64,000 nucleotides of DNA from Mytilus trossulus (taxonomy: Eukaryota; Mollusca; Bivalvia; Mytilida; Mytilidae), in contig NC_086386.1 of NCBI RefSeq assembly GCF_036588685.1, positions 17,318,931-17,382,930 of the forward strand. The letters are read 5' to 3'. The translations under genes and the position numbers were made by a program. Below, one piece after another: positions 36,301 to 49,900 of the stretch. The notes under the pieces were generated by a model, which had not been told where the DNA came from, did no database searches, and worked only from the letters and a program-made list of their open reading frames with translations. Numbering within the stretch: position 1 is the first letter of the stretch; each line of letters starts with the position of its first letter.

Positions 36301-39300
36301 TACTAAGGAAAAAAATATATTTTAATATATAATTATAAAAAAAACGTTTTTACCCATTTTTATATAGCCGAAAAAAATGACATACAATCATTATGTGTGT
36401 CATGGGTAAAGATTCATGCACTTATTTACCTGTTAGCTCAGTGTATCACTCCTGAATTTAGTGATGTTAGGGATTGTCCACCAGTATACTTTACAAGGAC
36501 ACCCAAGGACAACTTAGAACAAGTTAGGTACTATACCCTGTATGTATCACATGATATAAGTTTCCATCTTCATGATCATATTTAAAGGTTTGTTTTGTTT
36601 ATTTTATGAACACAATGAGCTTGCTTTACATGCAGTTTGAGGGGAAGTATTTAGTTATCAAGATAAATATTCAAAACTCCTCTAGTAATAAGTTTAGTCA
36701 ATGGTGAAATTGTAAAACAAAAGAAAACCAAAAGGATAAAAGTTTATAGAATATAATAAGCCCCTAAATCTTTTGGTGACTTGTTATTACTTTGGAGATG
36801 GGTGCTTGTATTTTTCCTGAGATTTTGCCTGAAGAGAAATTGTTAACTTTTACAAATACTTATACTGCAAGTGATCTTTTTTCAAAATATCAGATAACAT
36901 TTGGAAAAGTACATTTTAAAAACATTTTAAATATGACATTTTGATTTTTTATGGGATTGAAAAATATAATGATCAGAAATAATATGTCCAGAATCATCTT
37001 AACTTGCTGTTAATTTTAGATAATTTTACATAAACTTGCTTGCCTGTATTACTTGATTATTATAAAATATAAGATTCATTAGACAATCTGTGTATTTAAG
37101 TTGAGTGCATCAATTTAATATTTATTAGGCAGAATATGATACATGTACATGTATATCTGAATATATTCAACATTTGTATAACAGAGCCAAACATTGTAGT
37201 TATTACAATTAATTGTATTGTGAATGAATCAAAATAATATAAGCAATTACACTGTTGTTTCTTTTTTTATATTTAATGATTTGAATGCAATGTTGGCTGT
37301 TGAAGCTCCTCACTAACATGACTAATGCAGATGATATAAAAAAGAAGATGTGGTATGATTACCAATGAGACAACTATCCACAAAAGACCATTTTGTGTAG
37401 ACACAAAAATTAACAACTTAAGGTCACCATACGGCCTTCAACAATGAGCAAAGCCCATACCACATAGTCGGCTATAAAAGGCCCTGATAACACAATGTAA
37501 AACAATCCAAACGAGAAAACTAACGGCCTTATTATTTATGTAACAAGAGTGCACACACTGAAATGTTTCGCCTTCTTTACTAATCATTGATATTATGTTG
37601 ATAGACCTAAATATAAATCTTTATTACAACTGTCACATAAACTCAACATTAACCAAAATCAAAGCGCGAAAGCGCTGTAAAGGCAGTTAATTACAGGTTG
37701 TGTGTGTATTTCTAGTCCAGTTATACCATTATCTTCCATAGAACAGAGGTGGTTTGTAGAATTTAAGATTCAGAGTTCTTTTGTACCTAGTTCACCTATA
37801 TCTATAGTCTATGTTTACAGTATATTTTATGTGCCTCCCATGAAATGCATTTTTAGCCATGGCCTTGTCAGTTTGCTTTAAATTTATGAGTTTGACTGTC
37901 CCTTTGGTGTCTTTCGTCCCTCTTCTTTAGACATATAAGAACTTTTCCTTTTCAATATAAATAGACTATTCTTAATTATTGATTGTATACACATATTCTA
38001 TGACTCTCATAAAAAATAGTTCACAAAGATTGACTAGTCTCTGTACTGTGTTTATAGCAAGAACATCAAGTAACATAATGGTAAATGTACATAGTAACAT
38101 GTCAACTTTTTTGATGACCATACCTGGCAACTGTCAGTATTTGCAGAGTATTTCCCCCATCGAGCTCTAGGCTCCCAAATGGAAATTTTGTAAGAGCAAT
38201 TTTGTCGACTATTTTAAAGAAAAGAATTAATTCAACAATGGCTATGAGCTTGTTAATGCACGAAGAAGCCAAAAACCACATTAGAATATATTTGAAGGGA
38301 ATCCATGACAAATCGTCCCACTTTAAAAACAAGAGTGCACACACTGAAATGTCTCGCCTTCTTTACTAATCATTGATATTATGTTGATAATCCTAATAAT
38401 AAAGCTTTATTACAACTGTCACATAATCTTAACATAAACCAAGAAAACTAAACATTGACAATTGAACCATGAAAATGAGGTCAAGGTTAGATAAACCATG
38501 CCAGGTAGGCAAGTACAGCTAACAATTCTTCCATACAACAAATAAAATTGACTTATTGCTTATAGTTTAAGAAAAACAGACCAAAACACAAAAGCTTAAC
38601 ACTGAGCAATGAATTGTAAAAAATGAGATCAAGGTCAAATAAAACCTGCGCGACTGACATGTAGATCATGAAATATTTCCATACACCAAATATAGTTGAC
38701 CTATTGCATATAGTATTAGAAACAAAGGCCAAAACTCAAAAACTTAACTTTGACCACTGAACCATGAAAATGAGGTCAAGGTCATATGAAACCTGCCAGG
38801 TAGACCTGTACACCTTACAACCATTCTATACACAAAATATAGAAGACCTATTGCAAACAGTATAAGAAAAACAGACCAAAACACAAAACTTAACTATAAC
38901 CACAAAACCATGAAAATGAGGTCAAGGTCAGATGACACCTGCCAGTTGGACATGTACACCTTACAGTGCTTCCATACACCGAATTTACTAGACCTATTGC
39001 TTATAGTATCTCAGATATGGACTTGACCACCAAAACTTAACCTTGTTCGCTGATCCATGAAATGAGGTCGAGGTCAAGTGAAAACTGTCTGACGGGCAAG
39101 TGGACCTTGCAAGCTACGCACATACCAAATATAGTTATTCTATTACTTATAATAAGAGAGAATTTAACATTACAAAAAATTTAACTTTTTTCAAGTAGTC
39201 ACTGAACCATGAAACCTTACAACCATTCTATACACAAAATATAGAAGACCTATTGCAAACAGTATAAGAAAAACAGACCAAAACACAAAACTTAACTATA

Positions 39301-42300
39301 ACCACTAAACCATGAAAATGAGGTCAAGGTCAGATGACACCTGCCAGTTGGACATGTACACCTTACAGTGCTTCCATACACCGAATTTACTAGACCTATT
39401 GCTTATAGTATCTCAGATATGGACTTGACCACCAAAACTTAACCTTGTTCGCTGATCCATGAAATGAGGTCGAGGTCAAGTGAAAACTGTCTGAAGGGCA
39501 AGAGGACCTTGCAAGCTACGTACATACCAAATATAGTTATCCTATTACTTATAATAAGAGAGAATTTAACATTACAAAAAATTTAACTTTTTTTTTCAAG
39601 TAGTCACTGAACCATGAAAATGAGGTCAAGGACATTGGACATGTGACTGACGGAAACTTCGTAACATGAGGCAACCATATACAAAGTATGAAGCATCCAG
39701 GTCTCCCACCTTCTAAAATATAAAGCTTTTAAGAACTGAGCTAACATCGCCGCCGCCCCTGGATCACTATCCCTATGTCGAGCTTTCTGCGACAAAAGTT
39801 GCAGGCTCGACAAAAAAACTGCCCCAACCTGGATTACCAAATCGACCCCCACTTGTGAACCGTGTTAAATCCCGTTAATATTACCCCTGCCAACTGGTCC
39901 CACCTAATGGAAATCGGTGAAATCTAGATAAATATATTAATAACCAGGATGAATTTAGTAATGCCAACTCACCCCACTTATGGAAAAAGATGTTATCCCA
40001 TGGAATATAAGTTCAATTCCATATATTGAACACTGGACACTTTTAATTTGCAAAACACTCATTTGCAAATCCGCCGCCGCCTCAAACAAAAGCTACAATA
40101 TCATGTATATGACCAAAATGTGCGGAATTACATGGGATTCAATAATTTCATTGGTTTTCTACTGTTTTTTTCATATTTATTTTGCAATTTGAATTATAAA
40201 AACATGGGATTTTCAATATCCCATGGGACAGGGTAAAATCCCATGGGATTGACCATTATCCCATGGGATTTTGGTTAAATCCCATGGGATTTTTTTTTGT
40301 CCCATGGGATAATTGTAGTCCCATGGGATATTTGTTGTCCCATGGGACAAAAAAAATCCCATGGGATTTTTATTATCCCATGGGATTTTTAATATCCCAT
40401 GGGACAAATTAAAATCCTATGGGATTCTAATTGTAAATATATAGATATAAATATACAGTAATGTGTATGTTACAATGTATTCTATTTGGTAGTAAATTAT
40501 TATAATATGAATCTTTTTAATTGAATATCTTTTTTTCTTGGGAAATGTTAATTTAGCATATTGTTCTATAACTGTTCAAAACTAAACTTTTAAACAACAA
40601 AGCAGATAATGTAAGTATCAATATATGTTTATTCATGAATTATAGAATACTTTCTTGAAACACAATTATTTCCCATTTGAAATCAACAAAAAATCTATTG
40701 TTAATAGGCTTAATATACTACATGTACTAGTAGCTATTTAAGTAAATCTATTTTTTTTCACAATATCCCTCAACACAAAACATTAATAGTTTCTTATCAT
40801 CCAGCATTGTTTGATGGTATAGTCCACTTTTTGGTCATTCAGCACAGAACTTTGACATTATTGTGGTTTCAATATTTTTTTGTATTTAAAAGAACTTCAA
40901 ATCATTGACTGAGTGTTGAAAATAATAACTGATCCAACTTTTGTCTTTGAATTTATTCTGGTCTTGTTTTTATGTTTTCTCCATTTATTCTAGGTGGTGA
41001 ATTTCAATCCTTCTGAAAAAGAACCAATAAAATCTAAAGTAATGTATTATACAAAATTGTTTGCATACATGTAGCAATAATATGATTTTCAATAAAAATA
41101 GCTATGCGGTATGGATTTTACTGATTGTTAAAGGTTGTCCAGTGTCATCAGTTGCTAAAGGCCTACATCCTTTGGTCTCTGATGGAGGGTTGTCAAATAA
41201 GCAATATACCACATCTTCCTATTCTAATACCATATAACAATCAATTAATTTGTTCTTCTTTATAACATTTGGGTATTTTCCCAAGTTGTATACATAATAT
41301 ATATACTGTAAATTCAGAATTAATGCGATTTTTTTTTATTGGGAAAAATGCAACAGAGTTGTAAACGCAATAATTTAAACTCGCATTATGAAATATTTTA
41401 TATGGATTAAACAGGATTTTTCTCAAAATCGTAAAATCGCATTTAAGTCTAAAATGACAGAATCGCAATTAAAAATGCACGCAATAATTTATGAATTTAC
41501 AGTATAAAGATCAATGTTAAAACTGACAACTATAATAACATTCCATTATTCACAAGAATTTGCAATATATTATACAAAATGTAGACAACAGAAACAATAT
41601 TTCTTTAAGCTTTTGAAGTTCTGACAAATTTCAATTTGTGTTTTATTTCAATGAAAAAATACCTTGAACTCTTTGAACATATTGGAAATTATAACATTGA
41701 TACAAAAAAATTATGTATGTTTCATCCTTATTTGTTGTGTTGTTGGCTTGCTGTCTCATTTTAATATACATTTATACATACATCAATAATCTTCTTCTTT
41801 ATTAAAAGTAAAAATGGGATATTTTTGATTTTGATATCCCAAAACATTATAGTTCTATAAAATAACTTATTACCAAGTTCAAAAACACCAATGTGTTTGA
41901 TATTAATTTTAAGACATGTATAAATGTTCCAGACCATATCAGTATTTGGATCTTACGTTTACGGTCCAGAACTTACAGTCCCACCATAAGTGTACAGTCA
42001 GACCATTTAAGTATACTTGTACTGTCTGGTACCAGCTCGACCAAACCTGTGTTTTTATTTTAATTGCATTTAAACTTTTTGTATTAATATATTAAAGTCA
42101 AAGATTTCAGTTATGTTGATTTGTACTGTACATTTGTTTCTAATAAACTTGACCAACTTCTTAAAATTGGGCAGACTGTATGCGCACAGTCCAAATACTT
42201 GTATGTTCTGGAACATAAACATGATTAACAAGCATTTGACAGGATGTCATGCTAAAATCCCATTTATATTAGTACTAAATTTTGAGTATATACATGTAAA

Positions 42301-45300
42301 TCCACAAATTACTTACTGAAATTCATGGGGAACACTCACCAAAAACTAAAAGAGGATACAATTTAGAGGAAAGACTGGACAGATGAAGTCACTAACACTA
42401 TCAAAACAGAGCATAAAACTTACCGAAAAACAAGATGTTTTACATTTATCCAGGAGCAGGATAATTGAAAAGTTTTTTTTTTTCTTTCTCTGCCGTCCAT
42501 CATATAACCTTTGAATTCATTCATGCAAAATATGAAAATCTGCAAAGGTAAGACCTTGAACCTCAGCTTATCCACATTTTGAATTTTGAACTGCATACTT
42601 GTCCTTTTCATCTTGCTGACAACCTAAACATAAAAAAATGATAAAAAATTAATTCTAGATTGACTTTGTGTTTTTATTTTTGTTGGTACAAACAATTTTC
42701 TCAACTTTAAAACGAAAATATCATCACCAAAATGGAGGTCATACTAACCTCCAAAATATTTAAACTAACCGAAATTATTACTTGATTGAAAATCTTGTCG
42801 TAAATTAATGGCATAGATACTCTTATTTTTGGAGACTTGATGTCTATTGCATACTTATATTCCTGTGTACGAGACTATGCATATTTAGATGGACTCCATG
42901 GACTTTAATGTTAAATAAGCATGATTAATTTTACAGTTTTTCAGCTCTATGTGTACATTTTGAGAGAATCTTGCAATACTGTATATTCTGATATTCAGAA
43001 CTTATTGTGAGGTTTTTATTAATACAACTGAAAGCTGTATCCCATTTTCATTTCTGATACATATTTATGAGCTGAAGACCAGTGCCGAAATCTTCTCACT
43101 GCATTGAAGACCCATAGGTGACCTTCGGCTGTTGTCTGCTCTTTGATTGGGTTGTTGTCTCTTTGTCAAATTCCAAGTTTCCACTTCCCATTTTATAACA
43201 TGTATGCTGATTTTTCTTAAATTACAATATTCAATCATGCAATTTGTCCATTATTGAAAATACGGTAAGCAAAAATAAATGCACAAAAAATTTAATATTG
43301 TTATATATGTAAAAGGCTTTTTTTAAAATTCAAAACAGTTGCCTACACTGTTAATTTCCTTGTTTGATTTCTAGCTAGCTAAATGGTATGCCGGGGCGGA
43401 TCCAGCCATTTTAAAAAGCGGGGGTTCCCAACCCAAGACAAAGGAGATGGTCCTATATTCATTTGATTTGTTTTATTGTCTCATACAAGAAAATATATGG
43501 TTTGAGGGTGGGGATCAGGGATCTGGAAAAGTTTTTCACCTAACCACTGGGGATCTCAACCATTTGAAAGTTTCTCAAACATGTAGAGGTGGGGGTGACC
43601 ACATGGACTCTCCCTATATTTCATTTGATTTGTTTTATTGTTCTATACAACATGTACAAGAATATATATATATGGTTTAGGGGTGGGGATCTTGACCGTT
43701 TACAAGTTTTCAAACTAGAGGGGGTGGGACTTCCCTTTTATTTTATTTCATTAATTTTATTGTCCCCGACAAGAATATATATGGTTTAGGGGTGGGGATC
43801 TGGATCGTTCACAGGATAATAGCACATTCTCAAATTGAACAGGGTGGGGTAACCCCCAAAGACCTCCTTTTAATTTCATTTCATTTGTTTTATCGTCCCA
43901 TTCACGAATATATATGGTTTAGCCTTTAGGGGTGGGGATCTGTACCATTTACAAGATAATAGCATATTCTCAAATTGAAGGGGGTGGGGATTACCTCCCA
44001 TGGACTCACCCTCCCTTCTTTCTTCCCCCCTCAAAATACCTTTTAATAGGTCTCAATGCAGATAGTTTACATTATTTTCCCTTGATTTACACTTTAATAG
44101 ATATATACACTATACAGGTGTATTTTTTTTTTAAAAAGATAATACAACTGAAGACCACAGTAGTGGATCCAGAATTTTTCATAAGTGGGGGCCCACCGAC
44201 TGCCTAAGAGGGGCCTGCTCCTGCCATGCCAGTGATTCCATATATAATCAACCTTTTTTTTCCCAAACAGGGGGCCCTGAATTCCTGATCCCCCCTTTTT
44301 TCCCCTCATTTCAATCACCCTGATATAAATTTAGTTTTATCACTTACAATAGGAATGGTTTGAATTCCCCAATAATTCTTATACATTTATACCATTAATA
44401 TCAACATATTTAATTTTTGATAAATGAAAGGCAAAAGTTTTGGTAGAAATGGATAGTGGGAAGCTTTCAGATTCACACCTAGTCCAAATAATTATGACGT
44501 CTGGCAAGGCTATTTTAATTATTTTTTTCTGGGACGCCTTCCTACAACGTCGAAAAATAATAAAATAGCCTTGCCAGACGTCATAATTATTTGGACTAAT
44601 TCACCCCATGCCGGTGGCTGTGTTCAAAGTGCTGGGTTTTTATGACCCTCGTTGTTTGCGGACTAACTATTTATGCCAGTGGTGGATAATAGTGTGCGTG
44701 CATTAATCTTCTATACCTTCTTAATCAATATATTCAAAAACTGACGGCAAGTGTATGTCTTATTTGAAATCACCGTGCTATTTACATGTGGGATCGAGAT
44801 TGCAGGGGAAGGAAACTTGTCAATTATGACTATTTCTAAGCCAAAATAAAATGAGCAGCCGTAAAATTAACCTTGGGTAATCCTCAAATTGGTGCAAGAG
44901 GCTTTACGGGCTGACTACGAATACATGTCTCAATCTCAAAATAACTCGGCAGCGTCAAACAACAGTGCATGTAAGGCTCGTCTCGGCGGGGGTGTCTTTT
45001 TTTCTGTCTTTTTTTTTTAGTTATATTTTTAATAACTTACACTTTTTTCCATTATTCTCTTTCTTTCACTATTCTTTATTCCTTTTTTTCTTTGTCCTTT
45101 GTTCTCTATTCTGTTAATTCACATCCATACCCTCTTATGTGGACTTACGGTAGTTTATTTTTTAGTTCTGGCAGAAATATTAGATATAATATATATGTTT
45201 CTGGTTCTGGTATTATGCGATAAGTCAATTTCTTTTTCATGCAGCATTGGCGGATCCAGAGGGGGGTCCGGGGGTGCGCACCCCCCTTTATTTTTGCCGA

Positions 45301-46896
45301 TCAATGCATTTGTATCGGGACAAATGTTTTGCACTCCCCCCCCCCCCTTTGTCCTGGGTTAGCACCCCCCCTTTCGAAAATTCCTGCATCCGCCCCTGTG
45401 CAGTGTCATGAAATATAATGGTTTCATGCATATCAGCCAAGATTGTGCGTAACATTTTTATAAACAATTCAACACTATATACAGGTTATGTGAATTTTAT
45501 TAAAATCGATGAAGAACATGAATTTGCCAGCTACTGCCCCTTAAACAGGTAAAGTTCAATTAATAAATTCTGATCTACTGGCATTCAACACCAAATTACT
45601 TACTTGCTGTATATTGATAAATTTGATTGTATATTGTCAATACCTCAACATCGAGAATACGTCATGTGAGGTGTTGGTCGCTTTGTTTGATACGGGGTCA
45701 CCGGTTGCGGCTTCGAGACAGAGAAAAAAATCCAGGTAAAAAAGTGTAGAATTTTGTTTTTGAAAATTTGAGTTGTAAATTTTCCTAAAAAAGTACTTAA
45801 GGTGGTACCTAACACTACAGGGAGATAACTCTGTAAAATCAGCTAAACGTTTTAATTACGTTGTGTTTAAAAGGGAATATTAAGCTTCTCAATGATCAAA
45901 ATAAGCATTTGTCAAACTGCTATATGACCAGTGTATTTTTTCTGATAAAACGGTTGGTTCAAATTTTTTGAAATTTTTATATTTTTGTCAAAGGGTCAAA
46001 GTAAATACTTTGTCAAAATTTTATGAAAATTAAACGAGTCAAATTAATTTTATTTAAAGTGTTGGGTACCACCTTAATTCCGTTCATCTAGTTGTAAATA
46101 TTCCTAAAAAAAATACTTCATCTCAGACTCTTATGGGTATAAACAAAAACTGAACAAGAAAAGTATAAGTAAACAGACAGAAAGTCTTTGAATTAATTAT
46201 TTTTCAATTGTTTAAATATATGAGAGAATGTTTTATGCGAATTTTCTTTAATTACAGTTAAATGTATTTTAGGTTCAGGAAATGATTTATTCTTCGGGTA
46301 CGTCTTAACAACCGCTCAGGACCTCCTGAGTGCACTCAGGACATACAAAGTGCACTCAGGACCCATTACCGTCATCGTATCTGCACACAAGATCGATGTT
46401 TATATTCGTTATATACGCTTCTTATTTTAGAGTTAAATTTTTGTAGAATTTGAAATCTCAGGGGCGGATCCAGCCATTTTAAAAAGGGGGTCCTAACCCA
46501 GGACAAAAAAGGGGGGGGGGGGTCATTTACATGTCCCCATTCAAATGCATTGATCGGCCAAAAAAAGGGTGTTCCAACCCCCGGACCCCCCTCCCCCCCG
46601 CCCTCTCTGGATCCCCGCCTGAATCGAACTTTTAAATAGATATGTTAATTCTTATAAAATAATGAGGGCACGTGTCACTGATTACACAACTACCGAGCCA
46701 TGAATTATCCAATCAACAAAATTGATTGGATTATCTTTATTGTTTTTTAGGAATTATATTGTTAGTTCAGTTTTACCTTTAACATGAATTTGCATATATA
46801 GAAAAAATAAAATATCTCATTCGATGTACTTTTTCAGTTTATTTTTCATGATGACGGGTAAATTAATTTGTTGTGTTTTGCAGTTCGCGAATAAAG

Positions 46897-46985
<89 letters not shown>

Positions 46986-49900
46986 CAAGTTTTTAAACAA
47001 ACACAATGTTGACTGAATATCAAATTTTATTGAATTTGTATATCTTTATTCTCAACAAACCATTATAAAAGAGAAGACAAGTATGTACAATATTCAGTTT
47101 AATCTTAACGGAAATTTGTGCACGAAGACTAAGTTGTGGTTTGAACGGATTTCGTGTCAATAGACTGTCTTCGAAAAAGTCTTTCTCGCTGTAACAAAAT
47201 CATTTTTTTAAATTAAGTTTAGAATCTTACTAAAATCTAACTTACATTTTGTTTAGAAATAATTATACCCAAAATATCATAATTTTCAAAAAAAAAAGGA
47301 GACGAAAACGGAGACAAGTTCATTTTCAGAATTTATGTTCACATTAAAATTCGTTTCAGGCTTGTGAAACTGGACAAAACGGCTTTAATTAGAGGAAAAA
47401 AACCTTAATAAATGCGGATTTCTTAAAACATTCGTATAACTCAAAAATAAAATTCCTGGACAAGTTCGATAAAAATGAGAATTAACATCTAACTACATGT
47501 ATATGAGTTTGATTGTTTGAACAGTACGGCTTTTACAGTTAAGAACGGTTTCCATATACAAAACTTTAATTAATATAAATTCTTTAAAAGTATGAACATT
47601 TATTTCCCTTTTCAAAATCGTACAAAGAATTCATTACTGGTTCAGGACAGGATAATTAAATTAAGAATAAAACTTAAAAATTTATGGAACGAAATTTTAA
47701 TAAAATACGAAAATCTTAAAACATCGTGATATTCATTTTAAACATCACAATATTACTTCCCGCATGGTCACACTGTACTAACAACACAATCTATAAACAA
47801 CAATAAAGATAATCAACTCAATTTTGTTGATTGGATAGTTCATGGCTCAGTAGTTGTGTAATCAGTGACACGTGCCCTCATTATTTTATAAGAATTATAT
47901 CTATCTAAGTTCGATTTCAAATTCTACCAAATTTAACTCTAAAATAAGAAGCGTATAACGAATATATGCATCCATCCTGCGTGCGATGACTATAAGGGTC
48001 CCGAGTGCACTTCGTATATATGTCATTTGTGCAATCAGGAGGTCCTTCAAGCGGTGTTTAGGCGTACCGTTATTCTTCTGGCGGCTTCAATTTTTTTTTT
48101 ATCAATAATTTATATACAAATGGAGACATTTTTTTTTTTGACAGCATAAACCCCAGTTAATGAGCAAACACAAATTAAGAAAAAATCGTTTACAATTAAA
48201 TTTTATAAAAGGAAAAAGGGGGGGGGGGGGGGGGGGGTAATAAACAAATTTTATTTACGCTCACATACTTCTAAAAAGATTTGCATATGTAAGCTCTCTA
48301 AAGTTAATGTTAAATTATTTCAGGAGTTTTGAAAAAAGAATATATACAGTTTAATTTCGACTAAAATAGTGATTCTTTTTATAGATTTGGTACTTTCGAC
48401 TCAACATTTCTTTTTGAATTGTTAGATGGCAAACTCTTTAGGACAATATCTGTTCTTTATGTAATTATGGTGATATTGGCGATGAGATTCATTATATTAT
48501 AACAAGGCCTTGTTCAAATCCTTGATTATAGAATGTTTGGCAATATAAAAAGACGAAAGTAGACAAACCCTAATTAATCAGGGTTTTACAAGTTGATATC
48601 CAAGCGGCCCACATTGTACATCGAATAAGATCTATATTTTCAACGTTTGAAATAACTTGAATTGAAAGTTTCCCAACTGTGATTTTTTTTTTATTTCTAA
48701 ACGTCTTTAATTATTATTTCGGAAAGAAAAAAATATTTAGCATATTCATATATTTTCATAATTTTTCCAAGGAAACCTTTTTTTATGCAAAGTTTACTTC
48801 TATATGTTTTTAACGATCACCAGCGACATATTCCCTGCCATCACCAATTAGTCCTAATTATTAAAGATCGATTGAACAAATTCAAATGATGATTGGTATA
48901 TCGTATTGAATATGACCATCGGTCATCCGTGACGTATCCAAAATAATGGCGCATGCCGATAGATAGATAGTTTATTAATTAGCGTCTCGCAATTTAAATT
49001 TTTTAAAGGATTTTACCAAAACAAAAATTACAAAATTATAAAATAAGTTATCAATCGAATGTATACCCTGAACTCTCACTATTATATATACATGTCCTAA
49101 GTTACTTAATGTCCTGTGTGCAACCAAGATATCCTGAACGGTTTTTAGACGTACCATTATTTTATATGCATATATTTAAAGCTGTTCTTAATCATATGCA
49201 TACTAGGTATCAGTGGCGGATCCAGGGGGAGGGTTTCGGGGGTTGGAACCACTCCTTTTTTTGAACGATCAATGCATTTGAATGGGGATATATGGTTGGA
49301 ACCAACCCTCCCCCTTTTGTCCTGGGTTGGGACCCCCCCCCCCCCCTTTTTCACATGGCTGGATCCGCCACAGAGGTATATTTATATATATGTGTGTATC
49401 AGACCAAATAACTTCCCAATTAGCAGAGGCGGATTTCTTACCAGCCCCCCCCCCCCCCCTAAATCTTGGGAAACAAATGGTAGATTATATAGGGAATCAC
49501 GGAAGCATGACTGGACGTGACCCCTCTAAGGCAGTCAATGAGTCCCCCACTCAACCATCAAACATTGCTTAGTTCTAGTTATCTTAGGTCCTAGTGTGAA
49601 ATAAAGCCAATGGGTCTTTTTAAACACATCTTAATTCATACATGTATATATATACGTTTTCTCGCGGATTTGTTCGTGCAATATTGAAATTATGTTTACC
49701 CAATGCGTAATTACTGAAGTTTATATATATTTGCTACTTTTCTTCTTAATTTCATATAAATTATTTTTTTATTTTTTCTCGTCGAAAAATTAGTGGTGTT
49801 GAAATAGGGAATTGACACAGATACCTTATCACATTTAACAAAATAAATGTTGTATAATGTCATCAATCTGTATTACACAGGATGTTCTCTAGAAAACTAT

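Larger units (their letters stand above)
46296..48069. mobile_element. Mutator-like foldback element with 9-bp target duplication
   Basis: TTATTCTTC flanks the element at 46287-46295 and 48070-48078. The termini 'GGGTACGTCTTAAC' and (complement of the right end) 'CGGTACGCCTAAAC' open arms of about 300 bp: 46296-46772 (which includes a nested insertion) and 47776-48069. The centre, about 46773-47775, has a (CT)n run and no gene. Long arms plus a 9-bp duplication fit MULE/foldback elements. Related fragments are at 49.10-49.15 kb and 50.77-51.10 kb. Confidence 0.75.

Noticed and set aside
40204-40430. CRISPR-like array or a protein-coding repeat gene in the CCCATGGG arrays
   Set aside because: This is animal DNA, the 'spacers' are short A/T runs, and the open frames on both strands follow from the palindromic unit.
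42420-42611. 63-codon - strand frame starting MKRTSMQFK
   Set aside because: No good donor, no family match and no supporting exons; it could be a terminal exon of the transcript from 58.7 kb but nothing shows this.
45485-45548. A coding exon ('YVNFIKIDEEHEFASYC' between an AG and GTAAAG)
   Set aside because: Its phases (in 1, out 2) do not fit the neighbouring candidate exons and no partner was found; left as a chance or unassigned exon.
45640-45720. A retropepsin-like D-T-G-S motif
   Set aside because: Only one short frame, with no other protease, RT or LTR features around it.
49272-49572. Proline-rich frames of 82 and 96 codons
   Set aside because: They are created by the C-runs of a 'GGCGGATCC' element and its neighbour.
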